Numbered from the stretch's first letter, positions 16,504 to 25,781 are shown. The stretch is 64,000 nt of DNA from Yonghaparkia sp. Root332 (GCF_001425665.1 NZ_LMCX01000001.1:310001-374000); one strand, 5' to 3'. A program made the numbers and translations. The notes: a model not told the origin generated them from the letters alone.

Positions 16504-17337
16504 TCAGGCGCCGACCTCGACGAGCAGCCGTTCGAGCTCGTCGACGGCCTCCGGGTGCGCGGCGAGCAGGAACTCGCGGTCGGGTCGGCGATCGCCGAAG
16601 CCCTTGACGACGGCGCCGGCCTCGCGGGCGATGAGAGCGCCCGCGGCGTGGTCCCACGGGCTGAGCGTGCGCTCGAAGTAGGCGTTCGCGCGGCCCGCCG
16701 CGACGCTGCAGAGGTCGAGCGACGCCGTCCCCAACCGGCGCAGGTCGCGCACGCGCGGCAGGAGCTGCGCGATCGCGACCCCCTGCTCCGCGCGCGTCTG
16801 GGCCGAGTACGCGAACCCGGTGAAGACGAGCGCCTCCGCGAGGGGCACCGCGTCCGCGACGCGGATGGGGCGCCCGTCGAGGTGCGCGCCACCGCCGCGC
16901 CGAGCGGTGAAGAGCTCGCCCGTGACGGGGTTCAGCACGACGCCCGCGACGGCCTCCCACGACTGCGGGTCCGGCTCGCCCGCGACGACGCCGATGCTGA
17001 TGGCGTAGTGGGGGATGCCGTACAGGAAGTTGACCGTGCCGTCGATCGGGTCGACGACCCACGTGAGCCCGCTCTCGCTCGCGCCGCGGCCCCCCTCCTC
17101 GCCGAAGAAGCCGTCGAGCGGACGCGCCGCCCTCAGCCGCGCGCGGATCAGCGCCTCGCTGTCGCGGTCCACCTGCGTCACGACGTCGACGGGCGACGAC
17201 TTGCGGTCGGCGACCTCCACGCCCGAGCGCCGCGCGTCGACGACAAAGGCGCCGGCCTCGCGCGCGACGTCGATCGCGAGTCGGAGCAGGTCGTCGTCGG
17301 CCGAGGCGGCGGAGGCGGTGGGGACGCTCGGGGTCAT
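16504..17337 (-). CDS. Inositol monophosphatase family protein
   Basis: 277 residues. Metal-dependent phosphatase motifs: FFGEEGG (Glu ligand), WVVDPIDGTVNFLYGIPHYAISIGV (DPIDGT signature shortened here) and the C-terminal SPWDHAAGALIAREAGA (WDxAAG). The substrate is probably myo-inositol-1-phosphate or histidinol phosphate; the sequence alone does not decide. Stand-alone gene between the M23 peptidase and tRNA-Tyr. Confidence 0.93.
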   Translation of the reverse strand: MTPSVPTASAASADDDLLRLAIDVAREAGAFVVDARRSGVEVADRKSSPVDVVTQVDRDSEALIRARLRAARPLDGFFGEEGGRGASESGLTWVVDPIDGTVNFLYGIPHYAISIGVVAGEPDPQSWEAVAGVVLNPVTGELFTARRGGGAHLDGRPIRVADAVPLAEALVFTGFAYSAQTRAEQGVAIAQLLPRVRDLRRLGTASLDLCSVAAGRANAYFERTLSPWDHAAGALIAREAGAVVKGFGDRRPDREFLLAAHPEAVDELERLLVEVGA

Positions 17338-17365
17338 GCCCCGATTGTCGCAGGCGGCTCGGTGC

Positions 17366-17450
17366 TGGTGGCGAGTGAGGGATTCGAACCCCCGAAGGCT
17401 GAGCCGTCTGATTTACAGTCAGATCCCTTTGGCCGCTAGGGTAACTCGCC
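17366..17450 (-). tRNA. tRNA-Tyr (GTA)
   Basis: Acceptor GGCGAGT/ACTCGCC, anticodon stem CTGAC around TGTAAAT with anticodon GTA, a long variable arm typical of tRNA-Tyr, and T arm GGGGGTTCGAATCCCTC. CCA is encoded (17366-17368), unlike the two other tRNAs here. Confidence 0.95.
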
Positions 17451-17524
17451 GATCGCGCGGCGGCCGGGGCCGATCGCGCGAGAACCAGGATACAAGCTCC
17501 GGCGGCCGCGCGTGACCAGGCCGA

Positions 17525-17538
17525 CGCAAGCGCTTCCA
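17525..17538. promoter_or_regulatory. LacI-family operator, autoregulatory
   Basis: CGCAAGCGCTTCCA differs in one base from the malE operator. It lies 56 bases upstream of the LacI-family gene, with a possible -10 TATCCT at 17559-17564 between, so the regulator probably controls itself. Confidence 0.72.
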
Positions 17539-17593
17539 ATCGCCGCACCGCGTGCCGGTATCCTCGCGATAGGCGAGGGAATAGAGGAACCGC

Positions 17594-18625
17594 ATGGTGG
17601 GCATCGACGACGTCGCTCGACGCGCCGGCGTGTCGACCGCCACGGTCTCGCGCGCGCTGAGCGGGCGCGGGCACGTCGCCGCCGCCACGCGCGAGCGCGT
17701 CGAGGAGGCCGCGGCCGAGCTCGGCTACGTCGTCTCGGCGAGCGCCTCCAGCCTCGCGACCGGGCGCATGCGAAACATCGGGGTCGTCGTGCCCTTCCTC
17801 AACCGCTGGTTCTACACCTCCGTCCTCGAGGGGGCCCAGCGGCGCCTCATGCAGTACGGCTACGACCTCACGCTCTACAACCTCTCCGGGTCGAGCAACG
17901 AGCGCAGCACGGTGTTCGAGCAGTTCCTGCTCCGGCAGCGCGTCGACGCCGTGATCGCCGTGAGCCTCGAGCTCAGCGCCGAGGAGGTCGACTCGCTGCA
18001 CGCGCTCGGCAAGCCGCTCGTCGGCGTCGGCGGGCCGATCCGCGGCGTGCCGACCGTGTCGATCGACGACGTCGGCGTCACGCGGCTCGCGACCGAGCAC
18101 CTGCTCTCGCTCGGGCACACCGTGATCGGCCACATCGGCGGCGACGTCGACGCCGAGATGTCGTTCCACATGCCGACGAACCGCCGGCTCGGCTGGGAGG
18201 ACGCGCTGCGCGATGCTGGCGTCGAGCCGCGCCCCGAGCTCTACTTCCCGGCCGTCTTCACGATGGAGAGCGGCTACGTCGCCGCGAAGCAGATGCTCGG
18301 CGACCCGCGGCTGCGCCCCACCGCCGTCGTCGTCGCGAGCGACGAGATGGCGATCGGCGTCATCCTCGCCGCGCGCGACATGGGCCTCGACGTGCCGCGC
18401 GACCTGTCGGTCGTCGGCATCGACGACCACGAGCTCGCTTCCTTCTTCGGCCTCACCACGGTCGCGCAGTTCCCGGAGCAGCAGGGCGAGCGCGCCGTCG
18501 AGCTGCTCATGCGCGAGCTCGAGCAGTCGCGCGACGACGAGCCGAGCAACTTGCAGCTGCCGTTCGAGCTCGTCGTGCGCTCGTCGACCTCCCGGCCCCG
18601 GCCGGACCGCGAGTCGCGCGGCTGA
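17594..18625 (+). CDS. LacI-family regulator of maltodextrin genes
   Basis: 343 residues. N-terminal HTH reads IDDVARRAGVSTATVSRALSG, and the hinge region lies around SASASSLATGRMRNIGVVVP. The rest is a periplasmic-binding-protein-like sensor domain (GYDLTLYNLSGSS, VGIDDHELASFFGLTTV). A ribosome site GAGGAA precedes ATG. Four operator-like sites of the same type stand before malE, the alpha-glucosidase, this gene and the amylopullulanase. The inferred role is repressor released by maltose or a maltodextrin. Confidence 0.92.
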   Translation: MVGIDDVARRAGVSTATVSRALSGRGHVAAATRERVEEAAAELGYVVSASASSLATGRMRNIGVVVPFLNRWFYTSVLEGAQRRLMQYGYDLTLYNLSGSSNERSTVFEQFLLRQRVDAVIAVSLELSAEEVDSLHALGKPLVGVGGPIRGVPTVSIDDVGVTRLATEHLLSLGHTVIGHIGGDVDAEMSFHMPTNRRLGWEDALRDAGVEPRPELYFPAVFTMESGYVAAKQMLGDPRLRPTAVVVASDEMAIGVILAARDMGLDVPRDLSVVGIDDHELASFFGLTTVAQFPEQQGERAVELLMRELEQSRDDEPSNLQLPFELVVRSSTSRPRPDRESRG

Positions 18626-18677
18626 GATCCCGCGGTCGACCGCGTCACGGGCATCCGCCCCGACTACGATTGGCCGC

Positions 18678-19166
18678 ATGGCTGATTCCTCATTCGACAT
18701 CGTGAGCAAGGTCGACAAGATGGAGGCGGAGAACGCCGTCAACCAGGCGCAGAAGGAAGTCGCGCAGCGCTACGACTTCAAGAACGTCGGGGCGTCGATC
18801 GAGTGGAGCGGCGAGAAGCTGCTGCTCAAGGCGAGCGCCGAGGAGCGCGTCAAGGCCGTGCTCGAGGTCCTCGAGTCGAAGATGATCAAGCGCGGCATCG
18901 GGATCCGCAGCCTCGACACCGGTGCGCCGTACGCGAGCGGCAAGGAGTTCCGCATCGAGGTGGGGCTCAAGAACGGCATCTCGAGCGACGACGCGAAGAA
19001 GATCTCGAAGATCATCCGCGACGAGGGGCCCAAGAGCGTCAAGAGCCAGATCCAGGGCGACGAGCTGCGCGTGCAGTCGAAGAGCCGCGACGACCTGCAG
19101 GCGACGATGGCGCTGCTCAAGGGCAAGGACCTGGATGTTGCGCTGCAGTTCGTGAACTTCCGCTAG
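18678..19166 (+). CDS. YajQ-family nucleotide-binding protein
   Basis: 162 residues. Begins ADSSFDIVSKVDKMEAENAV and contains QRYDFKNVGASIEW, IRSLDTGAPYASGK and a C-terminal LLKGKDLDVALQFVNFR; these are the diagnostic ends of the YajQ/UPF0234 family. Members bind nucleotides, and c-di-GMP binding was reported for some proteobacterial ones. Function in Actinobacteria is not established. ATG 18678 is chosen because the open frame upstream overlaps the lacI gene. Confidence 0.95.
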   Translation: MADSSFDIVSKVDKMEAENAVNQAQKEVAQRYDFKNVGASIEWSGEKLLLKASAEERVKAVLEVLESKMIKRGIGIRSLDTGAPYASGKEFRIEVGLKNGISSDDAKKISKIIRDEGPKSVKSQIQGDELRVQSKSRDDLQATMALLKGKDLDVALQFVNFR

Positions 19167-19175
19167 CCGACCGCG

Positions 19176-20393
19176 GTGTCGGGCGCGGGCGCCGGGTCCT
19201 CCGGCTGGGCGGGCCACGCGCGCGGCAGCCGCGAGTACCGGCGTATGCTCGTCGCGCTCGCCTTCGCGGGCGTCGCGACCTTCACGCAGCTGTACTCGAC
19301 GCAGGGCATCCTGCCCCTCATCGCTCGCGACCTCGACGTCGACGCCGCGACGGCCGCGCTCACCGTGTCGGGGACGACGGCGGGGCTCGCGGCGGCGGTG
19401 ATCCCGTGGTCGTGGGTCGCCGACCGGATCGGACGCCTGCCCGCGATGCGCATCGCCCTCGCGAGCGCGACCGTGCTCGGCCTGCTCGCTCCGCTCGCGC
19501 CCGACATCGTGTCGCTCGTCGGCGTGCGCATCATCGAGGGCGTCGCGCTCGGCGGCCTCCCCGCGATCGCCCTCACCTACCTCGCCGAGGAGGTCGACCG
19601 GCGGCACGCCGCCGCGGCCGCCGCGACCTACGTCGCCGGGACGAGCCTCGGCGGGCTCCTCGGCCGGCTCGTCGCGGCCCCCGTCGCCGAGCAGACCGGC
19701 TGGCGGATCGGCGTCGCCACCGTCGCCGTCATCGCCGCGGTCGCCGCCGCCGTCTTCATGGTGCTCGCGCCGCGCGCGCGGGGCTTCGACCGCGGGCCGG
19801 TCGGCGGGGTCGCGCACGTCGCGCGGACCATCGCACGCCTCGCCCGCGACCGCGTGCTCGTGTCGCTGTGGGCGCAGGGCTTCCTGCTCATGGGCGGGTT
19901 CGTGACGGTCTACAACTACCTCGCCTTCCACCTCGAAGGCGCGCCCTTCCTGCTACCGCCGTCGCTCGCCTCGCTCCTGTTCGCCGCCTACCTCGCGGGA
20001 ACGGCCTCCTCGCGCGTCGCGGGCGCGATCGCCGAGCGCATCGGCATCCGGCCGGTGCTCATCGCATCCTCCGGGGTCATGCTGGCCGGCCTCGCCCTCA
20101 CGCTCGTCGAGCAGCTCGCGGTCGTGATCGTCGGCCTCGTCGTGCTCACCGCGGGGTTCTTCGCGGGGCACGCCAGCGCATCCGCCGCCATCGGCCAGCG
20201 CGCCGCCACGGGCCGCGCGCAGGCGACGAGCGTGTACACGCTCGGCTACTACGCGGGGTCGAGCCTGTTCGGCTGGCTCGGCGGCTACGCCTACCTCGCG
20301 GGCGACTGGACGGCCGTCGTCGGCCTCGTCGCGGCCCTCGCGGCGATCGCCGGCGCGGTCGCGGTCATCGGCACGCGCTCGCCGCGTCACTAG
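19176..20393 (+). CDS. MFS transporter
   Basis: 405 residues with about 12 helices. TQLYSTQGILPLIARDLDVDAATAALTVSGTTAGLA in the first helices and the loop WVADRIGRLPAMRIALA (the conserved D-R-x-G-R motif) place it among YgaY/YnfM-like efflux MFS proteins. It starts at GTG nine bases after yajQ; ATG at 19245 (MLVALAF) is an alternative. Substrate unknown. Confidence 0.88.
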   Translation: MSGAGAGSSGWAGHARGSREYRRMLVALAFAGVATFTQLYSTQGILPLIARDLDVDAATAALTVSGTTAGLAAAVIPWSWVADRIGRLPAMRIALASATVLGLLAPLAPDIVSLVGVRIIEGVALGGLPAIALTYLAEEVDRRHAAAAAATYVAGTSLGGLLGRLVAAPVAEQTGWRIGVATVAVIAAVAAAVFMVLAPRARGFDRGPVGGVAHVARTIARLARDRVLVSLWAQGFLLMGGFVTVYNYLAFHLEGAPFLLPPSLASLLFAAYLAGTASSRVAGAIAERIGIRPVLIASSGVMLAGLALTLVEQLAVVIVGLVVLTAGFFAGHASASAAIGQRAATGRAQATSVYTLGYYAGSSLFGWLGGYAYLAGDWTAVVGLVAALAAIAGAVAVIGTRSPRH

Positions 20394-20402
20394 ACTCCGC
20401 CC

Positions 20403-21890
20403 ATGACGACCATCGAGCTCGACACGGCCAGCGCATGGGTCGTGTTCATCATCGGTGTCGCCGCCGTCCTGGCGCAGGTCGTCATCGCGGTGACGTCGCT
20501 CGTGATGGTGCCGCGCAACCGGCGCCCGCAGACGGCGCTCGCCTGGCTGCTGCTCATCTACATCCTGCCGATCGTCGGCTTCCTGCTCTTCCTCCTGCTG
20601 GGGTCGAGGAGGCTGCCCAAGCGGCGCCGCGAGAAGCAGACCGAGATCAACGAGTACATCCTCAACACCACCGAGGGCATGGATCGCGTCCGGAAGGACC
20701 CGCCGTGGCCGCCGTGGCTCGAGCCGATCGTCGAGCTCAACCGCACGCTCGGGGCGATGCCTCTCGTCGGCGGCAACACGGCCGAGCTGTACACCGACTA
20801 CGCGGAGTCGATCGCGGCGATGACGGCGGCGGTGCGCGAGGCGGAGCGGATCGTGCACGTCGAGTTCTACATCCTGTCGCTCGACGAGGCGACCGCCGAC
20901 TTCTTCGACGCGCTCGAGGACGCCGTGCGTCGCGGCCTCACCGTGCGCGTGCTCTACGACCACGTCGCCTCGGTGCGAGTGCCCGGCTATCGCGTGACGA
21001 AGCGCCGGCTGATCGCGATGGGGGTCGAGTTCCGGGCGATGCTGCCGGTGCGTCCGTGGCGCGGGCAGTGGCAGCGGCCCGACCTGCGCAATCACCGCAA
21101 GTTCCTCATCCTGGACGGGACGACGGCCTTCACGGGCTCGCAGAACATGGTCGACCGCGGCTACCACCGCAAGCCGCTGCGCAGCGGCGATCGGCTCGCG
21201 TGGAAGGAGCTCGTGGTCCGCTTCGACGGGCCGATCGCGGCGGGCATCGAGGCGCTCTTCGCGACCGACTGGTACGCGGAGACGGACGAGCTGCTGCTGC
21301 GCGAGAGCGTCGTCGCCCCGGAGGTCGACCCGGAGGTCGGGCTCGACGCGCAGGTCGTCCCGAGCGGTCCCGCCTTCGAGGGGGAGAACAACCTGCGGCT
21401 GTTCAACTCGCTGCTGTACGCCGCGCAGGAGCAGATCCAGATCTGCTCGCCCTACTTCGTGCCCGACGAGTCGATGCTCTACGCCATCACGACGGCGGCG
21501 CAGAGCGGGCTCGACGTGCAGCTGTTCGTCTCGGAGATCGGCGATCAGACGCTCGTCTTCCACGCCCAGCGCTCGTACTACGAGGAGCTCCTGCGGGCCG
21601 GCGTGCGCATCTGGCTCTACCGTTCGCCGACGGTCCTCCACGCCAAGCACTTCACGATCGACGACCAGGTCGCCGTCATCGGCTCGAGCAACATGGACAT
21701 GCGCTCGTTCAGCCTCAACCTGGAGGTGTCGGTCATGGTGCGCGGGGCATCCATCATCAAGCGACTGCGCGAGGTGGAGCAGTCGTACCGCGACAACTCG
21801 ACCGAGCTGACGCTCGAGCAGTGGATGAACCGGCCGGCCCACATGCGCGCGTTCGACGACCTCGCCCGTGTGACGGCGACGGTGCAGTAG
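20403..21890 (+). CDS. cls: Cardiolipin synthase (PLD superfamily)
   Basis: 495 residues. Two N-terminal helices (PLDc_N region) are followed by two HKD catalytic motifs: NHRKFLILDGTTAFTGSQN and HAKHFTIDDQVAVIGSSNMD. It joins two phosphatidylglycerols, or a related donor, into cardiolipin at the membrane. Length and two-HKD layout match ClsA-type enzymes. Nine bases after the MFS gene; DUF1801 follows 11 bases later, so the three may be one transcript. Confidence 0.93.
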   Translation: MTTIELDTASAWVVFIIGVAAVLAQVVIAVTSLVMVPRNRRPQTALAWLLLIYILPIVGFLLFLLLGSRRLPKRRREKQTEINEYILNTTEGMDRVRKDPPWPPWLEPIVELNRTLGAMPLVGGNTAELYTDYAESIAAMTAAVREAERIVHVEFYILSLDEATADFFDALEDAVRRGLTVRVLYDHVASVRVPGYRVTKRRLIAMGVEFRAMLPVRPWRGQWQRPDLRNHRKFLILDGTTAFTGSQNMVDRGYHRKPLRSGDRLAWKELVVRFDGPIAAGIEALFATDWYAETDELLLRESVVAPEVDPEVGLDAQVVPSGPAFEGENNLRLFNSLLYAAQEQIQICSPYFVPDESMLYAITTAAQSGLDVQLFVSEIGDQTLVFHAQRSYYEELLRAGVRIWLYRSPTVLHAKHFTIDDQVAVIGSSNMDMRSFSLNLEVSVMVRGASIIKRLREVEQSYRDNSTELTLEQWMNRPAHMRAFDDLARVTATVQ

Positions 21891-21901
21891 GAGGTCTCGC
21901 G

Positions 21902-22312
21902 ATGACGCCGAAGACGATGCCGACAGATGTGCCGGTCGAGGAGTTCCTCGCCACCCTCGACGCGCGCCGCAGCGCGGAGGGGGCGCGGCTCGTGGAGCTG
22001 TTCCGGTCGGAGACGGGCGCCGACGCCGTGATGTGGGGCCCGACGATGATCGGGTTCGGGCAGTACGCGTACCGATACGCGAGCGGGCACGAGGGGGTGT
22101 GGCCTCGGGCGGCGTTCTCGCCGCGGAAGGCGAAGCTCTCGTTCTACGGCCTGCAGACGCACCCGGAGGCGGCGGCGCTGCTCGAACGGCTCGGGCCGCA
22201 CACGACCGGGGTCGACTGCGTGTATGTGAACCGACTCGACGCGATCGATGAGGACGTGCTGCGCGAGCTCGTTCGCCTCTCGTGGGCGACGACGGAGGAG
22301 CGCGCGGTCTGA
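21902..22312 (+). CDS. DUF1801 (YdhG-like) protein
   Basis: 136 residues. Typical opening VPVEEFLATLDARRSAEGARLVELF, then MWGPTMIGFGQYAYRY and FSPRKAKLSFYGL, which are the hallmarks of DUF1801. Structures of the family are small alpha/beta domains; the function is unknown. Preceded by GGAGGT as ribosome site. Confidence 0.9.
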   Translation: MTPKTMPTDVPVEEFLATLDARRSAEGARLVELFRSETGADAVMWGPTMIGFGQYAYRYASGHEGVWPRAAFSPRKAKLSFYGLQTHPEAAALLERLGPHTTGVDCVYVNRLDAIDEDVLRELVRLSWATTEERAV

Positions 22313-22426
22313 GCGCCGGCCCCGCCCCCGCGCCGGTCTCTGCGCGGCTTCCCTCGGGGTTCCCGGTATGACCGCGTTTCCGCCCACTCCCGCCCGTGGC
22401 CGCATCGGTAGTCGCATCCACATCCG

Positions 22427-22454
22427 CAGGCTGGCAGGCGCAGGCTGGCAGGCG
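22427..22454. repeat. Two tandem 14-bp units
   Basis: CAGGCTGGCAGGCG repeated exactly twice with no spacer, followed by a third partial copy (CAG). It lies in the 396-bp gap between DUF1801 and the AbiEi-like gene. Confidence 0.85.
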
Positions 22455-22478
22455 CAGAAGGCCGTCGCTCACACCAGG

Positions 22479-22533
22479 CTTCGATAAGTGCGGACTGCGT
22501 GACGCGGGTTCAGCTCGTCCGTACTTATCGAAG
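22479..22533. repeat. 17-bp inverted repeat
   Basis: CTTCGATAAGTGCGGAC (22479-22495) and GTCCGTACTTATCGAAG (22517-22533) are inverted copies with a single G/A difference, around a 21-nt loop. It is richer in A/T than its surroundings and not followed by a T-run. It could be a terminator for the upstream genes or the trace of a mobile repeat. The rest of 22313-22708 shows no gene. Confidence 0.75.
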
Positions 22534-22708
22534 CGTGCAGATCCGGACCGTCTGATGCTCCTACTGAAAGCGATGGTGCACGCAACGCGGGAGCCGACCC
22601 GACGAACGCTCGTTCGGTCCTCCTCCTCGAGTAGGCGTCGGGTTCGCCATTCCCCATGCGCCGCGCCTGGCCCTGCGGCGAAGCCCGGCGCGCGCAACAC
22701 TGGCCGAC

Positions 22709-23245
22709 ATGCTCGACCCTCAGGCACTCGATGACTACCTGTCGGCCTGCGGTGGCATCGTGTCGTTCGCCGAACTCCGGTCGCTGGGCTACGACGAGGA
22801 CCTTCTCCGCGTCGCGCTCGGACGACGACGACTCGTGCGATTGCGGCACGGCTGGTACGGAACGCCCGACCTCCCGCAGGACGTCCGGCGGGGCTGGGCC
22901 GCCGGGGGTCCGCTGGCCTGCATCAGCGCTCTCGTCCATCACGGGCTTGTCCGCGCCGATGACTCCCGCCACGATCCGCGGGTGGTTCACATCTCGATCC
23001 GGCGGCACGGACGGACACCGGCGACGATAGGCCGTGACGCCGTCGGACTCGGGATCGTTCGCCACTACGGCGAGGTCGGGCCCGATCGACGGGTGGTGAG
23101 CGACGCGATAGCTCGACGTCAGCTGGCTCGGTGCCGGCTCCCGAACGCTGAGGATCCCGACCTCCATCCGCCCGCGAGCGACAGTCCATCGAAACGGAGA
23201 TACGAACGCGCCCTCGCCAAGATGCCGCCGTGGGCCGAGAGCTAG
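22709..23245 (+). CDS. AbiEi-like antitoxin-domain protein, probably truncated
   Basis: 178 residues. The first ~90 (LDDYLSACGGIVSFAELRSLGYDEDLLR, then RRRLVRLRHGWYGTP and GGPLACISALVHHGL) match the winged-helix antitoxin domain and following segment of actinobacterial type IV TA AbiEi/DUF559 proteins. Those usually have ~280-300 residues and end in a Vsr-like nuclease domain. That domain is missing here: the protein stops after a short charged tail. No ribosome site is visible. Base composition is slightly lower in GC than neighbours. It converges on and overlaps by four bases the FprA gene. Likely a remnant or a reduced regulator. Confidence 0.6.
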   Translation: MLDPQALDDYLSACGGIVSFAELRSLGYDEDLLRVALGRRRLVRLRHGWYGTPDLPQDVRRGWAAGGPLACISALVHHGLVRADDSRHDPRVVHISIRRHGRTPATIGRDAVGLGIVRHYGEVGPDRRVVSDAIARRQLARCRLPNAEDPDLHPPASDSPSKRRYERALAKMPPWAES

Positions 23246-24591
23246 TCGCGCGAGATGCGCACCATCTCGTCGCGCGGCACGACCTTGATGCGGGCGCGGC
23301 CGCGAGCGGCGCCGAGCTCCTGCTCGTGGGCGTCGAGGCGTCGCCATCCGTCGAGGTCCGTGTAGAGGACCCCTCGACTGCGGAGCAGCTCGACGACAGC
23401 GCCCTCGTCCGGCTCGGACGGGCTCCACCAGCCGGCCTGACCGTTGAGCACGTGCTGGATGGTCTCCATCGCGTCGCTCTTCGTGTGGCCGATGAGGCCG
23501 ACGGGGCCGCGCTTGATCCAGCCCGTCGCGTAGACGCCGGGGAGGACGGCGTTGTCGTCGCCGAGCACTCGGCCCTCGTGGTTCGGGATGACGCCGTGGC
23601 GGTCGTCGAAGGGGATGCCGTCGAGCGGCGAGCCGAAGTAGCCGACCGCGCGGTAGACCGCCTGCACGGGCACCTCGCGGAGCTCCCCCGTTCCGACGAC
23701 CCCGCCGGCGCCGTCCGGGCGCGTGCGCTCGTACCGGAAGCCCACGACCCGGCCGTCCTCGCCGAGCACCTCGACGGGCTTCGCGTAGAAGTGCAGGTGC
23801 AGGCGCCGCGACGCCTGGCCGGTCTCGCGGGCGCGCCACTGGCTGAAGACCTTGTCGATCACGAAGAGCTGCTTGTTCGACGCGATCGCCGCGCGCGCGG
23901 CGTCGTCGTACTCGAAGTCCTCGTCGTGCACGATCATGTCGACGTCGCGCAGCTCGCCGAGCTCGCGCAGCTCCAGCGGCGTGAACTTCACCTGCATGGG
24001 GCCGCGGCGGCCGAAGACGTGCACGTCGGTGACGGGCGACGCCTCGAGGCCCGCGTGGACGTTGTCGGGGATCTCCGTCGGCAGCAGATCCTCCGGGTGC
24101 TTCGCGAGCACGCGCGCGACGTCGAGCGCGACGTTGCCGTTGCCGATCACCGCCACCGACTGCGCGGTCAGCGGCCACTCTCGCGGGACGTCGGGGTGGC
24201 CGTCGTACCAGCTGACGAAGTCGGCGGCGCCGTACGAGCCCTCCAGGTCGATGCCGGGGATGCTCAGCTCGGCATCGCGCACCGCCCCCGTCGCGAAGAT
24301 CACGGCGTTGTAGTGCCGCTTCAGATCGTCGAGCGTGATGTCGGTGCCGTACCGGACGTTGCCGAAGATGCGGATGTCGCCGGAGTCGAGCACGTCGCGC
24401 AGGGCGTTGATGATGCCCTTGATGCGCGGGTGATCGGGGGCGACGCCGTACCGGACCAGACCGTACGGCGCGGGCAGCTGGTCGAACAGGTCGATCGAGA
24501 CCTCGAACGAGCGCTCGTGCTTGAGCAGGATGTCGGCGGCGTAGATGCCGGCGGGGCCTGCTCCGACGATGGCGAGCCTGAGCTTGGTCAT
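23242..24591 (-). CDS. fprA: Ferredoxin/adrenodoxin-type NADP+ reductase FprA
   Basis: 449 residues. N-terminal FAD fingerprint RLAIVGAGPAGIYAADILL, then LPAPYGLVRYGVAPDHPRIK (family signature), NADP fingerprint VAVIGNGNVALDVARVL, and C-terminal YATGWIKRGPVGLIGHTKSDA. It transfers electrons between NADPH and ferredoxin for P450s, desaturases or Fe-S assembly. It is the last gene of the run menG - polyprenyl synthase - fprA. Confidence 0.93.
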   Translation of the reverse strand: MTKLRLAIVGAGPAGIYAADILLKHERSFEVSIDLFDQLPAPYGLVRYGVAPDHPRIKGIINALRDVLDSGDIRIFGNVRYGTDITLDDLKRHYNAVIFATGAVRDAELSIPGIDLEGSYGAADFVSWYDGHPDVPREWPLTAQSVAVIGNGNVALDVARVLAKHPEDLLPTEIPDNVHAGLEASPVTDVHVFGRRGPMQVKFTPLELRELGELRDVDMIVHDEDFEYDDAARAAIASNKQLFVIDKVFSQWRARETGQASRRLHLHFYAKPVEVLGEDGRVVGFRYERTRPDGAGGVVGTGELREVPVQAVYRAVGYFGSPLDGIPFDDRHGVIPNHEGRVLGDDNAVLPGVYATGWIKRGPVGLIGHTKSDAMETIQHVLNGQAGWWSPSEPDEGAVVELLRSRGVLYTDLDGWRRLDAHEQELGAARGRARIKVVPRDEMVRISRD

Positions 24592-24661
24592 GCGGGTGGT
24601 TCCGTTCCTCGATCGTGCGGGGGTCGTGGGGGCTCGCGGCGCGCGCGGGACGCTCGCGGCC

Positions 24662-25759
24662 CTACTTGCTGCGGTCGACGACCGCCTCGGCGAACTTCGT
24701 CAGAGCCTTCTTCACCGGCCCGTCGGGCAGCGGCGCGAGCGCGGCGACCGCGTCGTCGGCCCAGCGGCGGGCCTCGAGCAGGGTCTCCTCCGTCACCGGG
24801 TGGCCGCGCAGCTCCGCGATCGCCGCGGCCAGCTCGGCCTCGTCGGCCGCGCGGTCCTCCGCGGAGGTCGCCGCGTCGTCGAGCTCGTCGACGTTGCGCT
24901 CGATGCGACCCAGCAGCTCGGCGGCGCTCGCGTCCGTCGCCGCGGCCCGGCGAAGGAAGAGCAGGGGGAGCGTCGCGACGCCGCTGCGCAGGTCGGTGCC
25001 CTGCGCCTTGCCCGTCTCGGCGTCTGCCTCCGCGAGATCGATCACGTCGTCGATGAGCTGGAAGGCGACGCCGATCCTCTCGCCGAAGGCGACGACCGGC
25101 TCCTCGAACTCCGTCGGGGCGTTGGAGAAGATGACGCCCATCTGCGCGGCGGCCGCGATGAGCGAGCCCGTCTTGTCGGCGAGCACCTGCAGGTAGTGCT
25201 CGATCGGGTCGTCGCTCGCCCGCGGGCCGAGGGTCTCGTGCAGCTGCCCGAGGCACAGGCGCTCGAACGTGTCGGCCTGAAGCTTGATGGCGCCCTCGCC
25301 GAGGCTCGCGACGAGCTTGGAGGCCCGGGCGAAGAGCAGGTCGCCGGTCAGGATCGCCACCGAGTTGCCCCACACGTGCTGCGCGGTCGGGACGCCGCGG
25401 CGAAGCTCCGCCTCGTCCATGACGTCGTCGTGGTACAGCGAGGCGAGGTGCGTGATCTCGATGGCCTGCGCGGCGGTGACGACGGCGGGGGTCGCCCCGT
25501 CGCCGAGCTGCGCGGTGAGGAGCGTGAGCACGGGTCGGATGCGCTTGCCGCCGGCCTCGAGAAGGTAGCGGGACGTGACATCCGCCATGTCGTCGGCGAA
25601 GGCGACCTCCTTCAGCAGGCCCGCCTCGACGGTCTCGAGGCCCGACTCGATGGCGTCCGCGAAGCGGCGCTCCTCGCTCGAGGCGAAGAGCTTCTCGCCG
25701 AGCCCGAGCGACGCGCTGAGCGTCTTGCTGCGGCGAGCGAGAGGAGTGCTCCAGGTCAC
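24662..25759 (-). CDS. Long-chain polyprenyl diphosphate synthase (menaquinone side chain)
   Basis: 365 residues from GTG 25759 (VTWSTPLARRSKTL); longer frames would overlap menG. First Asp-rich motif in LASLYHDDVMDEAELRRG, second in FQLIDDVIDLAEAD, and GGKRIRPVLTLL near the N-terminus. It extends FPP/GGPP to the C40-C50 chain used by MenA. Adjacent to menG, 22 bases downstream of its stop, which supports the quinone assignment. Chain length cannot be read reliably. Confidence 0.92.
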   Translation of the reverse strand: MTWSTPLARRSKTLSASLGLGEKLFASSEERRFADAIESGLETVEAGLLKEVAFADDMADVTSRYLLEAGGKRIRPVLTLLTAQLGDGATPAVVTAAQAIEITHLASLYHDDVMDEAELRRGVPTAQHVWGNSVAILTGDLLFARASKLVASLGEGAIKLQADTFERLCLGQLHETLGPRASDDPIEHYLQVLADKTGSLIAAAAQMGVIFSNAPTEFEEPVVAFGERIGVAFQLIDDVIDLAEADAETGKAQGTDLRSGVATLPLLFLRRAAATDASAAELLGRIERNVDELDDAATSAEDRAADEAELAAAIAELRGHPVTEETLLEARRWADDAVAALAPLPDGPVKKALTKFAEAVVDRSK

Positions 25760-25781
25760 GGTGTGCCGATCTGTCAGGGGG

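Noticed and set aside
18803-22312. 1169-codon frame across yajQ, the MFS gene and cls
   Set aside because: Runs through three genes with clear family motifs in other frames; only its last 137 codons (DUF1801, from 21902) are real.
22427-22454. CRISPR-like repeat
   Set aside because: Only two 14-bp units with no spacer; no array anywhere in the window.
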